42,701 nt of DNA from Lachnospiraceae bacterium (GCA_900769115.1 CAAGFJ010000047.1:1-42701); one strand, 5' to 3'; counted from the stretch's first letter, positions 25,426-34,269 are shown. The notes: a model not told the origin generated them from the sequence alone. Numbers and translations: made by a program.

Positions 25426-26748
25426 ATGGATTTGTTTGATTATATGCGGGAAGCCAATATGGAGAAGGAATCCCCGCTTGCAAAGAGATTACGACCAACA
25501 ACCTTGGATGAGGTTGTTGGTCAAAAACATATTATAGGGAAGGACAAGTTGTTATATCGGGCAATTCAGGCGGATAAGATTAGCTCGATTATTTTTTATG
25601 GTCCACCGGGAACTGGTAAGACAACATTGGCACATGTGATCGCCAATACGACCAGTTCTATTTTTACGTCTATGAATGCAACAACCGCCGGCAAGAAGGA
25701 TATGGAAGAGGTTGTGAAGAAGGCGAAAGATGATTACGGAATGTATCAGAAGCGCACGATTCTGTTTATCGATGAGATTCACCGGTTTAATAAGGCACAA
25801 CAGGATTACCTGCTGCCGTTTGTGGAGGACGGTACGATCATTTTGATTGGTGCAACAACGGAGAATCCATACTTTGAGGTGAATGGGGCTTTGTTATCCC
25901 GTTCGCATATCTTTCGGTTGGAACCGTTACAGAAGGATGATATTAAGCAATTGTTGCATCGGGCAGTCTATGATGTTGAGAAGGGAATGGGCTCTTATCA
26001 TGGTGAGATTGATGAGGATGCGTTGGAGTTCCTGGCAGATATGAGTGATGGTGATGCGCGAAGTGCTCTGAATGCAATTGAATTGGGAATCTTAACGACA
26101 GAACCTTCCGGGGATGGTAAGATTCATATTACCCTTCCGGTAGCGGAGGAATGTATCCAGAAAAGAGCAGTAAGATACGATAAGGATGGAGATAATCATT
26201 ATGATACGATATCTGCATTTATCAAGAGTATGCGGGGTTCTGATCCGGACGCAGCGGTGTTCTATTTAGCAAGAATGCTGGATGCAGGAGAAAGTGTTAC
26301 TTTTATCGCAAGAAGGATTATGATCTGTGCGTGTGAGGATGTGGGGATTGCCGACCCACAGGCAATTCAGGTTGCTGTAGCCTGTGCACAGGCGGTAGAA
26401 CGTATCGGGCTGCCGGAGGCACAGTTGATCCTTGCTGATGCAGCAATCTATGTTGCAAGTGCACCGAAGTCGAATGCGGTAACGAATGCAATATTTGCAG
26501 CACAGGCATTGATCAAAAAACAGAAGACCGGAGCTGTGCCGCCTTATCTGCGGGATGCCCATTATAAGGGATCAGCAGAGCTTGGACATGTGGGATACCT
26601 GTATCCGCATGATTTTCCAGGTCATTATGTGAAGCAGCAATATCTGCCGGATGACGTGAAGGATCAGCGTTTCTATTATCCGAGCGAGAATGGGTATGAA
26701 GGGAAGGTCAGGGAATATCTGGAACATTTAGGGGAGGAAGAAAAATGA
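25426..26748 (+). CDS. rarA: Replication-associated recombination protein A
   Basis: This 440-residue AAA+ ATPase of the RarA/MgsA/WRNIP1 family acts at stalled replication forks together with single-strand binding protein and the clamp. The N-terminal PLAKRLRPTTLDEVVGQKH, Walker A GPPGTGKT at 59-66, Walker B FIDEIHRFNKAQQD and the sensor GATTENPYF are all present. The C-terminal tetramerisation domain is complete (LPEAQLILADAAIYVASAPK). Its stop overlaps the following small membrane-protein gene by four bases (ATGA). Confidence 0.95.
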   Translation: MDLFDYMREANMEKESPLAKRLRPTTLDEVVGQKHIIGKDKLLYRAIQADKISSIIFYGPPGTGKTTLAHVIANTTSSIFTSMNATTAGKKDMEEVVKKAKDDYGMYQKRTILFIDEIHRFNKAQQDYLLPFVEDGTIILIGATTENPYFEVNGALLSRSHIFRLEPLQKDDIKQLLHRAVYDVEKGMGSYHGEIDEDALEFLADMSDGDARSALNAIELGILTTEPSGDGKIHITLPVAEECIQKRAVRYDKDGDNHYDTISAFIKSMRGSDPDAAVFYLARMLDAGESVTFIARRIMICACEDVGIADPQAIQVAVACAQAVERIGLPEAQLILADAAIYVASAPKSNAVTNAIFAAQALIKKQKTGAVPPYLRDAHYKGSAELGHVGYLYPHDFPGHYVKQQYLPDDVKDQRFYYPSENGYEGKVREYLEHLGEEEK

Positions 26749-27008
26749 AACGGATAAGACAGATTGTAGCATGGCTTACAATTATAGTAATTGCAGGTTT
26801 GATCATTGGAACGATTGTATGTGCAGTCACAGGAAGTAAGTATTTCTTTGGCATGTTATTTTTGATGATCGCAGTTCCAATCGTATTATGGGTATTTATG
26901 TGGTTTACCCATCTGGTGAATGGAGATTCCAAGGTTATTCCGGAAGAAGATATGGAAGCATTAGAACGGAGCAAAAAAGGAACGGAGCCGGACGAACCGA
27001 CTCCGTAA
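26745..27008 (+). CDS. Small two-helix membrane protein
   Basis: This 87-residue protein of unknown function has two strong hydrophobic helices (about residues 8-30 and 33-56) and an acidic, charged C-terminal tail with a Pro-rich end. I do not recognise a family. The ATG overlaps the rarA stop (ATGA), a sign of translational coupling that makes the frame credible although it is short. Confidence 0.65.
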   Translation: MKRIRQIVAWLTIIVIAGLIIGTIVCAVTGSKYFFGMLFLMIAVPIVLWVFMWFTHLVNGDSKVIPEEDMEALERSKKGTEPDEPTP

Positions 27009-27127
27009 ATAGGGGAGGATAAAGTATTATCAGCGGATACAAAGGATTTCATTGCAGAAGTTACTTTGCATTCGTTGATAGTTACAGTATAACCAGTTAT
27101 GAAGATATTATACCTGTTTTTTAAAAC

Positions 27128-27156
27128 TTGAAAAACCAGGTTCATTTTGATATAAT
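27128..27156 (+). promoter_or_regulatory. Promoter of SEC-C gene / gltX
   Basis: -35 TTGAAA (27128-27133) and consensus -10 TATAAT (27151-27156) are 17 bases apart. The -35 lies in an imperfect ACCTG-TTTTT / AAAAA-CAGGT inverted repeat. Confidence 0.8.
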
Positions 27157-27163
27157 CTAGCTT

Positions 27164-27185
27164 GTCGTATGCATATGCGTATGAC
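27164..27185. repeat. 22-base palindrome at the transcription start
   Basis: GTCGTATGCATATGCGTATGAC reads as its own complement if two pairs of G-U wobble are allowed, and its core GCATATGC is a perfect palindrome. It begins at the expected +1 of the 27128 promoter, so it could be an operator or a 5'-terminal RNA hairpin. Confidence 0.4.
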
Positions 27186-27221
27186 GGGAATTCATTATTT
27201 TGTAAAGGTGGTATAGAACAA

Positions 27222-27728
27222 ATGGGTTTATTGAAAGAATGGCGTGACTATGCGTATGGATTGGATGACAGAACACCGGAAGGCAAGCAGTTCTGGTTGA
27301 ATTATTTTGGGGTAGAACAGGGAATCTACAAGAAGATCCTTGCCAATCCTACTGTTATGGTGAAGGGAACTGTCAAAGAATTAGCAGATAAATATGAGAC
27401 AACCGTTCAGTTAATGACCGGTTTCTTAGATGGTATTGACGAGAGTCTGAAGACTCCGAATAATATTGAAGAGATGACAGAGGATACAGAAGTATCTTTG
27501 GATATTGATTATGAGAAGCTTTACATGAACATGGTAGGCTGTAATGCAGAGTGGCTGTATACATTAGAGGAGTGGGATAATCTTCTTACTCCGGAGAGAA
27601 GAAAAGAGCTTTACAAGATTGAAAAGACATCAAGAACTGTAGTAAAGCCACCAAAGGTTGGAAGAAATGATCCATGTCCTTGCGGAAGTGGAAGAAAGTT
27701 CAAGCAGTGTTGTGGTAAGAATAAATAG
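27222..27728 (+). CDS. SEC-C motif protein
   Basis: This 168-residue protein has an N-terminal helical domain of unknown role and a C-terminal SEC-C zinc-binding motif (VGRNDPCPCGSGRKFKQCC), the element that ends SecA and several small proteins and can contact ribosomes or nucleic acid. The reading frame opens at 27162, but that is the expected transcription start. AAAGGTGG at 27204-27211 supports ATG 27222 (MGLLKEWRDYAYG). It is followed after 14 bases by gltX and is probably cotranscribed. Confidence 0.8.
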   Translation: MGLLKEWRDYAYGLDDRTPEGKQFWLNYFGVEQGIYKKILANPTVMVKGTVKELADKYETTVQLMTGFLDGIDESLKTPNNIEEMTEDTEVSLDIDYEKLYMNMVGCNAEWLYTLEEWDNLLTPERRKELYKIEKTSRTVVKPPKVGRNDPCPCGSGRKFKQCCGKNK

Positions 27729-27742
27729 AATCGAGGCACAGT

Positions 27743-29206
27743 ATGAGTAAAGTAAGAACAAGATTTGCACCAAGCCCAACAGGAAGAATGCATGTGGGTA
27801 ATTTAAGAACTGCTCTTTATGCATATCTGGTAGCAAAGCATGCGAATGGGGATTTTATATTAAGAATTGAGGATACCGACCAGGAGCGTCAGTTAGACGG
27901 AGCAGTGGATATCATTTACCGTACCTTAGAAGGAACAGGTCTGATCCATGATGAAGGTCCGGATAAGGATGGCGGGGTTGGTCCGTATGTACAGAGTGAG
28001 CGTCAGGCACAGGGACTTTATATGAAGTATGCGAAGGAACTGATTGACAAGGGTGAAGCATATTATTGTTTCTGTGACAAAGAGCGTCTGGATAATCTGA
28101 CAGAGGAAGTGGTAGATGGCAAGAGTGTACGTAAGTATGACAAGCATTGTCTGCATCTGAGTAAGGAAGAGGTAGAGGCGAACCTTGCAAAGGGAATTCC
28201 CTATGTTATCCGCCAGAATGTTCCGGAAGAGGGCGAGACAAGCTTCGAGGATGAGTTATACGGAACAATCACTGTACCGAACAAGGAATTGGATGACATG
28301 ATCCTGATCAAGTCAGACGGATATCCAACTTATAATTTTGCCAATGTAGTAGACGATCATTTGATGGGAATTACCCATGTGGTACGTGGACAGGAGTACC
28401 TGTCTTCTTCTCCGAAGTATAACCGGTTATATCAGGCATTTGGATGGGAGGTACCAGCGTATATTCATTGTCCGACGATTACGAATGAGGAGCACCAGAA
28501 GTTATCGAAGAGATGTGGTCATTCTTCTTATGAAGATCTGTTAGAGCAGGGATTTTTATCAGAAGCAATTGTCAACTTTGTAGCACTTCTCGGCTGGAGT
28601 CCGGAAGACAATCAGGAGATCTTCTCATTGGAGGAGTTAGTGAAAGCATTTGATTATCATCATATTTCCAAGTCACCGGCTGTATTTGACATGGTGAAGC
28701 TGAAATGGATGAATGGCGAGTACATCAAGAAGATGGATTTTGACCGGTTCAAAGAGATGGCAATGCCGTATGTGAAGGAAGTGATCACGAAGGACGTTAA
28801 GATTGATGAGATCTTAGAGCTTGTGAAGACCAGAATCGAGATCTTTCCGGATATCAAGGATCACATTGATTTCTTTGAAGAGCTTCCAGATTATGATGTG
28901 GCAATGTATACACATAAGAAGATGAAGACGAACAGTGAGAATTCATTAGAGATTCTTAAGGAAGAGTATGAGATCCTTAAGAGTGTTGATGATTGGTCAA
29001 TCGATAATCTACACGATACGTTAATGGAGTACATTCAGAAGAAAGGGATTAAGAACGGAACGGGATTATGGCCGGTTCGTACAGCAGTCTCCGGTAAGCA
29101 GATGACTCCGGGTGGTGCATTTGAGATTATGGATATTCTTGGTAAGGAAGAGTCTTTGCGGAGAATAGAGGCTGGTATTGCAAAGTTAGAAGCAGCAGTA
29201 GCCTAG
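27743..29206 (+). CDS. gltX: Glutamate--tRNA ligase
   Basis: This 487-residue class I aminoacyl-tRNA synthetase charges tRNA-Glu and, where no GlnRS is present, tRNA-Gln. The HIGH-type motif is HVGN at 17-20 (APSPTGRMHVGN) and the KMSKS-type loop is KLSKRCGH. A zinc-site pattern CFC..YDKHC is visible. The C-terminal anticodon-binding domain is complete. It is followed after 12 bases by a UvrD-type helicase on the same strand. Confidence 0.97.
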   Translation: MSKVRTRFAPSPTGRMHVGNLRTALYAYLVAKHANGDFILRIEDTDQERQLDGAVDIIYRTLEGTGLIHDEGPDKDGGVGPYVQSERQAQGLYMKYAKELIDKGEAYYCFCDKERLDNLTEEVVDGKSVRKYDKHCLHLSKEEVEANLAKGIPYVIRQNVPEEGETSFEDELYGTITVPNKELDDMILIKSDGYPTYNFANVVDDHLMGITHVVRGQEYLSSSPKYNRLYQAFGWEVPAYIHCPTITNEEHQKLSKRCGHSSYEDLLEQGFLSEAIVNFVALLGWSPEDNQEIFSLEELVKAFDYHHISKSPAVFDMVKLKWMNGEYIKKMDFDRFKEMAMPYVKEVITKDVKIDEILELVKTRIEIFPDIKDHIDFFEELPDYDVAMYTHKKMKTNSENSLEILKEEYEILKSVDDWSIDNLHDTLMEYIQKKGIKNGTGLWPVRTAVSGKQMTPGGAFEIMDILGKEESLRRIEAGIAKLEAAVA

Positions 29207-29218
29207 ATAGGAGTAACG

Positions 29219-31093
29219 ATGCCGGAGTTTAATCAGGGACAATTAAGTGCCATTCATCATGTGCAGGGTGCCATGCTTGCGCTGGCAGGTCCTGGAAGTG
29301 GTAAGACAACAGCAATGGTGCATCGTATCAGATATTTAATTGAGCAGGCAAAGGTTCCTGCGGCACGGATTCTTGTGATCACGTTCACAAGAGCAAGTGC
29401 GCGGGAAATGGAAGAACGGTTCTATCATTTAATGGGAGGTTCTGAGTGTAAGTGTACATTCGGGACCTTCCATTCCGTGTTCTTTAGCATCTTAAAGATG
29501 GCATATGGCTATCGGTCGCAGGATATTCTGTTGGAAGAACAGAAATATTCCATGATTCGAGATATTATCCGCGAGAAACAATTAGAATATGAGGATGAAG
29601 AGGAGATGGTATCAGAGCTTATCCGGGAAATGAGCCTGATGAAGGGAGATCTGATCCCATTAGAACATTTCTATTCCTCTGTGGTCGGGGAAGAGGTATT
29701 TCGTGAAATATACCGGGAATATGAATCGAAGGTGCTGAAGATGGGAAAGCTTGATTTTGATGATATGATGGTATATTGTTATGAGCTTTTGAAGGAGCGC
29801 ACGGATATTCGCAAGTATCTGCAGGAACGCTTTCAGTATATCTTAGTGGATGAATTTCAGGACATTAATAAAATACAATATGAGATCACAAAGATGTTAG
29901 CGGCACCACAGAACAATCTGTTCATTGTAGGAGATGATGACCAGAGTATCTATGGGTTCCGGGGCGCAAAGCCGGATATTATGCTGCATTTCAAGGAAGA
30001 TTATCCGGATGGAAAAGAGACCCTGCTTGATGTGAATTACCGGTGCAGCCGGAACATTACAGAAGGAGCAGTCCGGCTGATCGCACATAATCAGATTCGG
30101 TTTGATAAGCGCATCGTAAGTGCAAAGGACTATGAGGAGCCGATTCAGATACATCATATGAATACCCTGCAGGAAGAGAACCGGCATGTGTTAGAACAGA
30201 TTCAGGATTATCACAAAGCCGGGATACCATATTCCGGGATGGCAGTGATCTTCCGCACCAATGTGCAGGCAAGAGGGATTGTGTATCAGTTGATGTCTTA
30301 TAATATTCCATTTCAGATGAGGGATAATGTGCCATGTATTTACGATCATTTTACGGTGCAGAATATACTTAATTATGTCCGGGCAGCGATGGGAATAAGG
30401 GATCGGAGTCTGTTCCTGCAGATCATCAATAAGCCGAACCGGTATCTTTCGAGAAATCTGCTGACCGAACCGGTTGTGAGCTTTGAAGAGATGCGGCGGC
30501 AGGCAGAGGGCAAACGCTGGGCGATTGATCATATCGATCAGATGGAATATGAACTGCGGATCCTAGCGGGATTGAAACCATTTGCAGCAGTGAATTTCAT
30601 CCGCAAGGCCATTGGATATGATGAATATTTACAGGAGTATGCAGATTACCGGCATATCAATGTGGATGATCTGTATGGGGTGCTGGATGAATTGCAGGAG
30701 ATGGCAAGACCATATAAGACGTATCGTGACTGGTTTGATGGTATGGATGCGTATCGCAAGGATCTGGAGGAGCATAGCAGGAAGAATGCCAAAAAGCAGG
30801 AGGATGCGGTTACGATCACGACCATGCATAGTGCAAAGGGGTTGGAGTTTGAATCCGTATTCATTCTCGAAGCCAATGAGGAGATGACACCATATAAGAA
30901 AGCGGTGAAACCGGAGGAAATCGAGGAGGAACGCCGGATGTTCTATGTGGCAATGACGAGGGCAAAGAGCCATTTGCATATCTATGATGTGAAGACATAT
31001 TATAACAAGGAGCTGCAGCCATCCCGTTTTCTGGCAGAATTGTGCCGGGCAGAAGAAGATGTAAACGATCATCCGCAAAGGACAGGTGTGTAG
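29219..31093 (+). CDS. UvrD/Rep-type ATP-dependent helicase
   Basis: This 624-residue superfamily 1A 3'-5' DNA helicase shows motif I AGPGSGKT (23-30), motif Ia ITFTRASA, motif II VDEFQDIN, motif III GDDDQSIYGFRGA, motif IV VNYRCSRNI, motif V TTMHSAKGLEF and motif VI RRMFYVAMTRAK. At 624 residues it is shorter than PcrA/UvrD (about 720-750) and lacks their C-terminal extension, so it is probably a second, accessory helicase rather than PcrA itself. The start follows AGGAG. It is convergent with the subtilase gene, 40 bases away, with no clear terminator between. Confidence 0.9.
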   Translation: MPEFNQGQLSAIHHVQGAMLALAGPGSGKTTAMVHRIRYLIEQAKVPAARILVITFTRASAREMEERFYHLMGGSECKCTFGTFHSVFFSILKMAYGYRSQDILLEEQKYSMIRDIIREKQLEYEDEEEMVSELIREMSLMKGDLIPLEHFYSSVVGEEVFREIYREYESKVLKMGKLDFDDMMVYCYELLKERTDIRKYLQERFQYILVDEFQDINKIQYEITKMLAAPQNNLFIVGDDDQSIYGFRGAKPDIMLHFKEDYPDGKETLLDVNYRCSRNITEGAVRLIAHNQIRFDKRIVSAKDYEEPIQIHHMNTLQEENRHVLEQIQDYHKAGIPYSGMAVIFRTNVQARGIVYQLMSYNIPFQMRDNVPCIYDHFTVQNILNYVRAAMGIRDRSLFLQIINKPNRYLSRNLLTEPVVSFEEMRRQAEGKRWAIDHIDQMEYELRILAGLKPFAAVNFIRKAIGYDEYLQEYADYRHINVDDLYGVLDELQEMARPYKTYRDWFDGMDAYRKDLEEHSRKNAKKQEDAVTITTMHSAKGLEFESVFILEANEEMTPYKKAVKPEEIEEERRMFYVAMTRAKSHLHIYDVKTYYNKELQPSRFLAELCRAEEDVNDHPQRTGV

Positions 31094-31133
31094 TGTCACG
31101 TCCGGAAAGAGAAGTCTGTCGGCATAAACGACG

Positions 31134-31979
31134 TCAGGAGAGCAGATGTTCCAGGGATACGGAGCCAAAGCCCTGGATAGCGGCGGGATATCCGGAAACC
31201 GGGGTGGCAGCATGGATCAGTCGTTGTTTGACCTCTGTGTTGGTCAGGGAAGGATATAATTGAAGTAAAAGGGCACAATAACCACTGATAAATGGAGTCG
31301 ACATGGAAGTGCCATTTTTGATATGATATCCACCACCGGGTTTGAGACTTAGAATATGAACACCGGGAGCACATAATTCCGGTTTGTATGGTACTGTGCG
31401 GCTGATGGAGGAAAATCCGGTTCCGTCACAGGAACCGACGGTAATGATGTCGGCACAGTTGCCGGGAGCAGTGATCGTACCGGGAGCAGGACCGTTGTTA
31501 CCGGCAGAGCAGCACACGACCAGACCAGCTTTCCAGAGCCGGGTAACCCAGAGATTCAACAGAGTCTGCTGTTGTCGGAGAGCAGCCGGACTGCCACCAA
31601 CCGACATGTTGACGATACGGATATTGTACTCGTATTGATGGGACAGAATCCAATGAATGGCATGCGTGAATGTCTCGATCGAACAGTTACCGTGACGATC
31701 CAATACTTTTAGAGGAACCAGATTACATTCAGGTGCAATACCAATCGAGGAGGCACCGATGATTCCGGTTACATGTGTGCCGTGGGAATAATCGTCATAA
31801 GGCTTCGGATGACCGGCAATGAAGTCATGAAAATGCAGGATACGGTATGGTGCAATCTCGTTGTGAGGAGCCAGTCCGGAATCCATAACAGCTATGGTAA
31901 CATGTTTGCCGGTAATACCCTGTTTGTGAAAAGATGCAGCATGGGAACAGATAGCAGGAATGCGGGGAGCAGCAGACAA
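31134..31979 (-). CDS. Intracellular-type S8 family serine protease (subtilase)
   Basis: This 281-residue subtilisin-family protease has the full catalytic set: Asp33 (AVMDSG), His66 (YSHGTHV), oxyanion Asn161 (CSAGNNG) and Ser225 (NGTSMSTP). There is no signal peptide and only about 25 residues before the catalytic core, too short for the usual inhibitory prodomain. This resembles intracellular subtilisins or a protease restrained some other way. The longest frame starts at 32126, but that part lies over the divergent gene's leader. GGAGGTG followed after 7 bases by TTG at 31979 gives the start used here (a rare codon with an optimal ribosome site). A promoter is visible at 32019-32046. Its substrate is unknown. 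Confidence 0.85.
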   Translation of the reverse strand: MSAAPRIPAICSHAASFHKQGITGKHVTIAVMDSGLAPHNEIAPYRILHFHDFIAGHPKPYDDYSHGTHVTGIIGASSIGIAPECNLVPLKVLDRHGNCSIETFTHAIHWILSHQYEYNIRIVNMSVGGSPAALRQQQTLLNLWVTRLWKAGLVVCCSAGNNGPAPGTITAPGNCADIITVGSCDGTGFSSISRTVPYKPELCAPGVHILSLKPGGGYHIKNGTSMSTPFISGYCALLLQLYPSLTNTEVKQRLIHAATPVSGYPAAIQGFGSVSLEHLLS

Positions 31980-31997
31980 AGAAGGACACCTCCACTC

Positions 31998-32026
31998 TTT
32001 ACAAATAGTGGTTTTGCGATTATAGT
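31998..32026 (+). promoter_or_regulatory. Plus-strand promoter of 73-aa gene
   Basis: -35 TTTACA (31998-32003) and -10 TATAGT (32021-32026) are 17 bases apart. The -10 box shares bases with the -10 of the minus-strand subtilase promoter, so the two cannot be fully occupied at once. Confidence 0.65.
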
Positions 32027-32046
32027 AATAACATATGTTGTCTGAA
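32019..32046 (-). promoter_or_regulatory. Minus-strand promoter of subtilase
   Basis: On the minus strand, consensus -10 TATAAT (32019-32024) and a weak -35 TTCAGA (32041-32046) are 16 bases apart. The start near 32012 leaves about 32 bases before the TTG start codon. Confidence 0.55.
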
Positions 32047-32085
32047 GTAAAAAGGTTAGCAGGAATGTCGAAAAAGGAGAAGAAT

Positions 32086-32307
32086 ATGCTAAAGAGAAGT
32101 GTTCGGATGGAGCTGGAAACGATCATCCAGGAGCTTCAGGTGAATCTGGAGAATAACTATAAGGATCTGGCGCGTGATGCACTTAAGAAATTACACGCAA
32201 CGTTAGAGGAGAATCTTGCGACAGGCAGGATGAAGGAAAAGGACTACAACAAATATAAGAAAATCGCAGATGACTATTCGAATAAGATGGCGAATTATCA
32301 TCACTAA
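32086..32307 (+). CDS. 73-residue helical protein of unknown function
   Basis: I do not recognise a family. The protein is almost entirely helical and charged (ETIIQELQVNLENNYKDLA, then KKLHATLEENLATGRMKEKD), suggesting a coiled-coil or helical hairpin, with no membrane segment. Three in-frame starts exist; AAGGAG at 32074-32079 fits the ATG at 32086 best. It is divergent from the intracellular-type subtilase with overlapping promoters and is followed after 15 bases by the metal-binding lipoprotein. It might be a partner or inhibitor of the protease, but that is speculation from position only. Confidence 0.6.
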   Translation: MLKRSVRMELETIIQELQVNLENNYKDLARDALKKLHATLEENLATGRMKEKDYNKYKKIADDYSNKMANYHH

Positions 32308-32322
32308 ATAAAGGAGTCAGAC

Positions 32323-33237
32323 ATGAAATTATATTCAAAAATAACGATAATAAGTATCTGCCTGATGCTGTTAATGGGTAGTGTGACCGGGTGCGGAGAT
32401 GGTGCATCGACGAAAAGCCGGTTTCAGGATGCAGACAAGCTTGCGATTGTAACATCCATATATCCCATGTATGATTTTGCAAGTAAGATAGCAGGTGACA
32501 AAGCAGAAATCATCAATCTTGTTCCGGCGGGTACGGAGCCGCACGACTTTGAATTGTCAACCGGAGATATGCAGCTATTAGAGGAGGCGGATATGTTTAT
32601 CTATAATGGTGCAGATATGGAACCATTTGCAGATAAGACGATTCAGGCATTAGCGAATCCCAAGCTTGCGGTAGTAGAAGCTGCATCCGGGGTGAAGCTG
32701 ATCGAGGAGGATGGACAGAATGATCCGCACACCTGGCTAAGCATAGAGAATGCGATAACGGAATGTACTGTGATCCGGGATGCATTGATCGAGGAAGACA
32801 AGGACAATGCAGATTATTATACAGAACGATATGATGCGTATGTAGCGCAATTGAAGGAATTAGATGAGACATACAAAGAGGGACTTAAGGATATATCCAG
32901 GGATACGATCGTGGTGGCACATCAGGCATTTGGTTATCTCTGTGAAGAGTATGGATTAAAACAGGAGGCAGTAGAAGGACTGACTGCAGATTCAGAACCG
33001 GATTCTGCAAGAATGAAAGAACTGATTGACTTTTGTAAGAAAGAGGATATCCATGTAATCTTTTTTGAAGAACTGGTAAGCCCGAAGGTGGCAGAGACGA
33101 TTGCAAAAGAAGCCGGTGCAGAGACGATGGTGTTGAATCCGATCGAGGGGATAACAGCGGAGCAGGAAAAGGAAGGAACCGATTATATCAGTCTTATGAA
33201 GGAGAACCTTGCGGCACTTCAGAAGGCATTGCAGTAG
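32323..33237 (+). CDS. Zinc/manganese-type ABC transporter lipoprotein
   Basis: This 304-residue cluster 9 (ZnuA/MntA-type) substrate-binding protein has a lipoprotein signal with lipobox VTGC (Cys24). Likely metal ligands are His74 (TEPHDFE), His136 (NDPHTWLS), His200 (VVAHQAFGYL) and an acidic residue at 249-250 (FFEELVSP). There is no His-rich loop. The mature protein would sit on the outer face of the membrane and hand metal to a permease. No ATPase or permease gene lies beside it, so it either uses a distant transporter or serves as a metal scavenger. AAAGGAG precedes the ATG. Zinc versus manganese cannot be decided from sequence alone. Confidence 0.88.
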   Translation: MKLYSKITIISICLMLLMGSVTGCGDGASTKSRFQDADKLAIVTSIYPMYDFASKIAGDKAEIINLVPAGTEPHDFELSTGDMQLLEEADMFIYNGADMEPFADKTIQALANPKLAVVEAASGVKLIEEDGQNDPHTWLSIENAITECTVIRDALIEEDKDNADYYTERYDAYVAQLKELDETYKEGLKDISRDTIVVAHQAFGYLCEEYGLKQEAVEGLTADSEPDSARMKELIDFCKKEDIHVIFFEELVSPKVAETIAKEAGAETMVLNPIEGITAEQEKEGTDYISLMKENLAALQKALQ

Positions 33238-33289
33238 CAGTGAAGGATAGATAGTTATGTAATATCGTAGGATACAAAGGAGAAGAAGT

Positions 33290-34231
33290 ATGGGTTTGGT
33301 AATTAGTGCGTTGGTGATAAATGTTGTCATTAGTCTGATCATACCGGTGATCATTCTGGTTACATTGTGGGGAAGATATCCGATGGAGAGAAAGGGAATT
33401 GGATTGCTTTCCATTGTCGGAATCCTTTCCTATGCAGGTATGCAGTGGGGAATCAAGGAGCATGGTCTGGCATATTTGTTTAATCATACAACATTTCGGA
33501 ATTTCATGAATGCACATTATATTCCCTATCTGCTGGTAGTAGCATTTGCGGGTGCTGTTTTTGCACTGCTGCCGGTGTTGCCGGTAGCAATCGTATGCTG
33601 CAGACGGCAGATCTCTTTTCATAAGGTAACTGCCTGGGGACTGGCTTATGGGGCGACAGAGTCAGTAATGTTGGTAGGGTATAAGAGTCTGATGACCATT
33701 GTAGAGTATGCGAAGGATGCTTCACAGGAGATATCTGCTACCGCAGGAGAATTGTTCCTGTCTGGATATGAACGGATTCTTATTATGATCATTGAGGTGG
33801 CAATCTTAATGGCATTGATATACTTTATAGAGCAGAAGATGACGGTGCGTGGAATCTGTATTCAGTTGATCTGTCATACTTTGGTATCTTTCCTGCCGGG
33901 ATTCTTTATCGCATTTTCCACGACAAGTTACTATGAAGTGTTTGATCGTTCCACAACCTTAGTTTTTGTATATATTGTATTAACAGTGGCAATGATCTGT
34001 TCGATTGCCCTGTTAAATGCTATGAAGTATTCCATGGTGGATGCGACGGTAGATTCAAAAGAAGCAATCGAAGATTACAACATACGGTTACAGGTGCGTA
34101 AAGACATGAAAGCAGAGAAGAAGCAGAAGAAGATTGCAAAGAAACAGAAGAAGGAAGAACGATCTGTCAAGGAGGGTTCTCAGGAAGATCCAGCTGAAGC
34201 AGAAAGAGGAAAATCTGCTAAATTGTATTAG
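33290..34231 (+). CDS. Multi-pass membrane protein, possibly YhfC-like
   Basis: This 313-residue protein has about seven hydrophobic helices between residues 4 and 240, then a cytoplasmic tail very rich in Lys and Glu (EKKQKKIAKKQKKEE). The segment WGLAYGATESVMLVGY resembles the GxGHGGxEA(I)xxG region of YhfC-type putative intramembrane proteases. The His-Gly-Gly part is replaced, so activity is doubtful if the relation is real. It follows the metal-binding lipoprotein by 52 bases and has a good AAGGAG. I would treat the family assignment as tentative. Confidence 0.5.
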   Translation: MGLVISALVINVVISLIIPVIILVTLWGRYPMERKGIGLLSIVGILSYAGMQWGIKEHGLAYLFNHTTFRNFMNAHYIPYLLVVAFAGAVFALLPVLPVAIVCCRRQISFHKVTAWGLAYGATESVMLVGYKSLMTIVEYAKDASQEISATAGELFLSGYERILIMIIEVAILMALIYFIEQKMTVRGICIQLICHTLVSFLPGFFIAFSTTSYYEVFDRSTTLVFVYIVLTVAMICSIALLNAMKYSMVDATVDSKEAIEDYNIRLQVRKDMKAEKKQKKIAKKQKKEERSVKEGSQEDPAEAERGKSAKLY

Positions 34232-34240
34232 AAAAAAGAC

Positions 34241-34269
34241 TTGAAAACCCGAAATGAAAATGATAAAGT
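34241..34269 (+). promoter_or_regulatory. Promoter of the pantothenate operon
   Basis: -35 TTGAAA (34241-34246) and -10 TAAAGT (34264-34269) are 17 bases apart, about 90 bases before panG. I looked for the pan RNA motif in the leader and could not make a convincing match. Confidence 0.6.

Noticed and set aside
30629..31213. A 194-codon antisense frame over the end of the helicase gene
   Set aside because: Opposite strand of conserved helicase motifs V and VI; no start signal.
31980..32126. 49-residue N-terminal extension of the subtilase (start at 32126)
   Set aside because: It would run through the subtilase promoter and ribosome site and over the 73-residue gene's leader. The TTG at 31979 has an optimal GGAGGTG.
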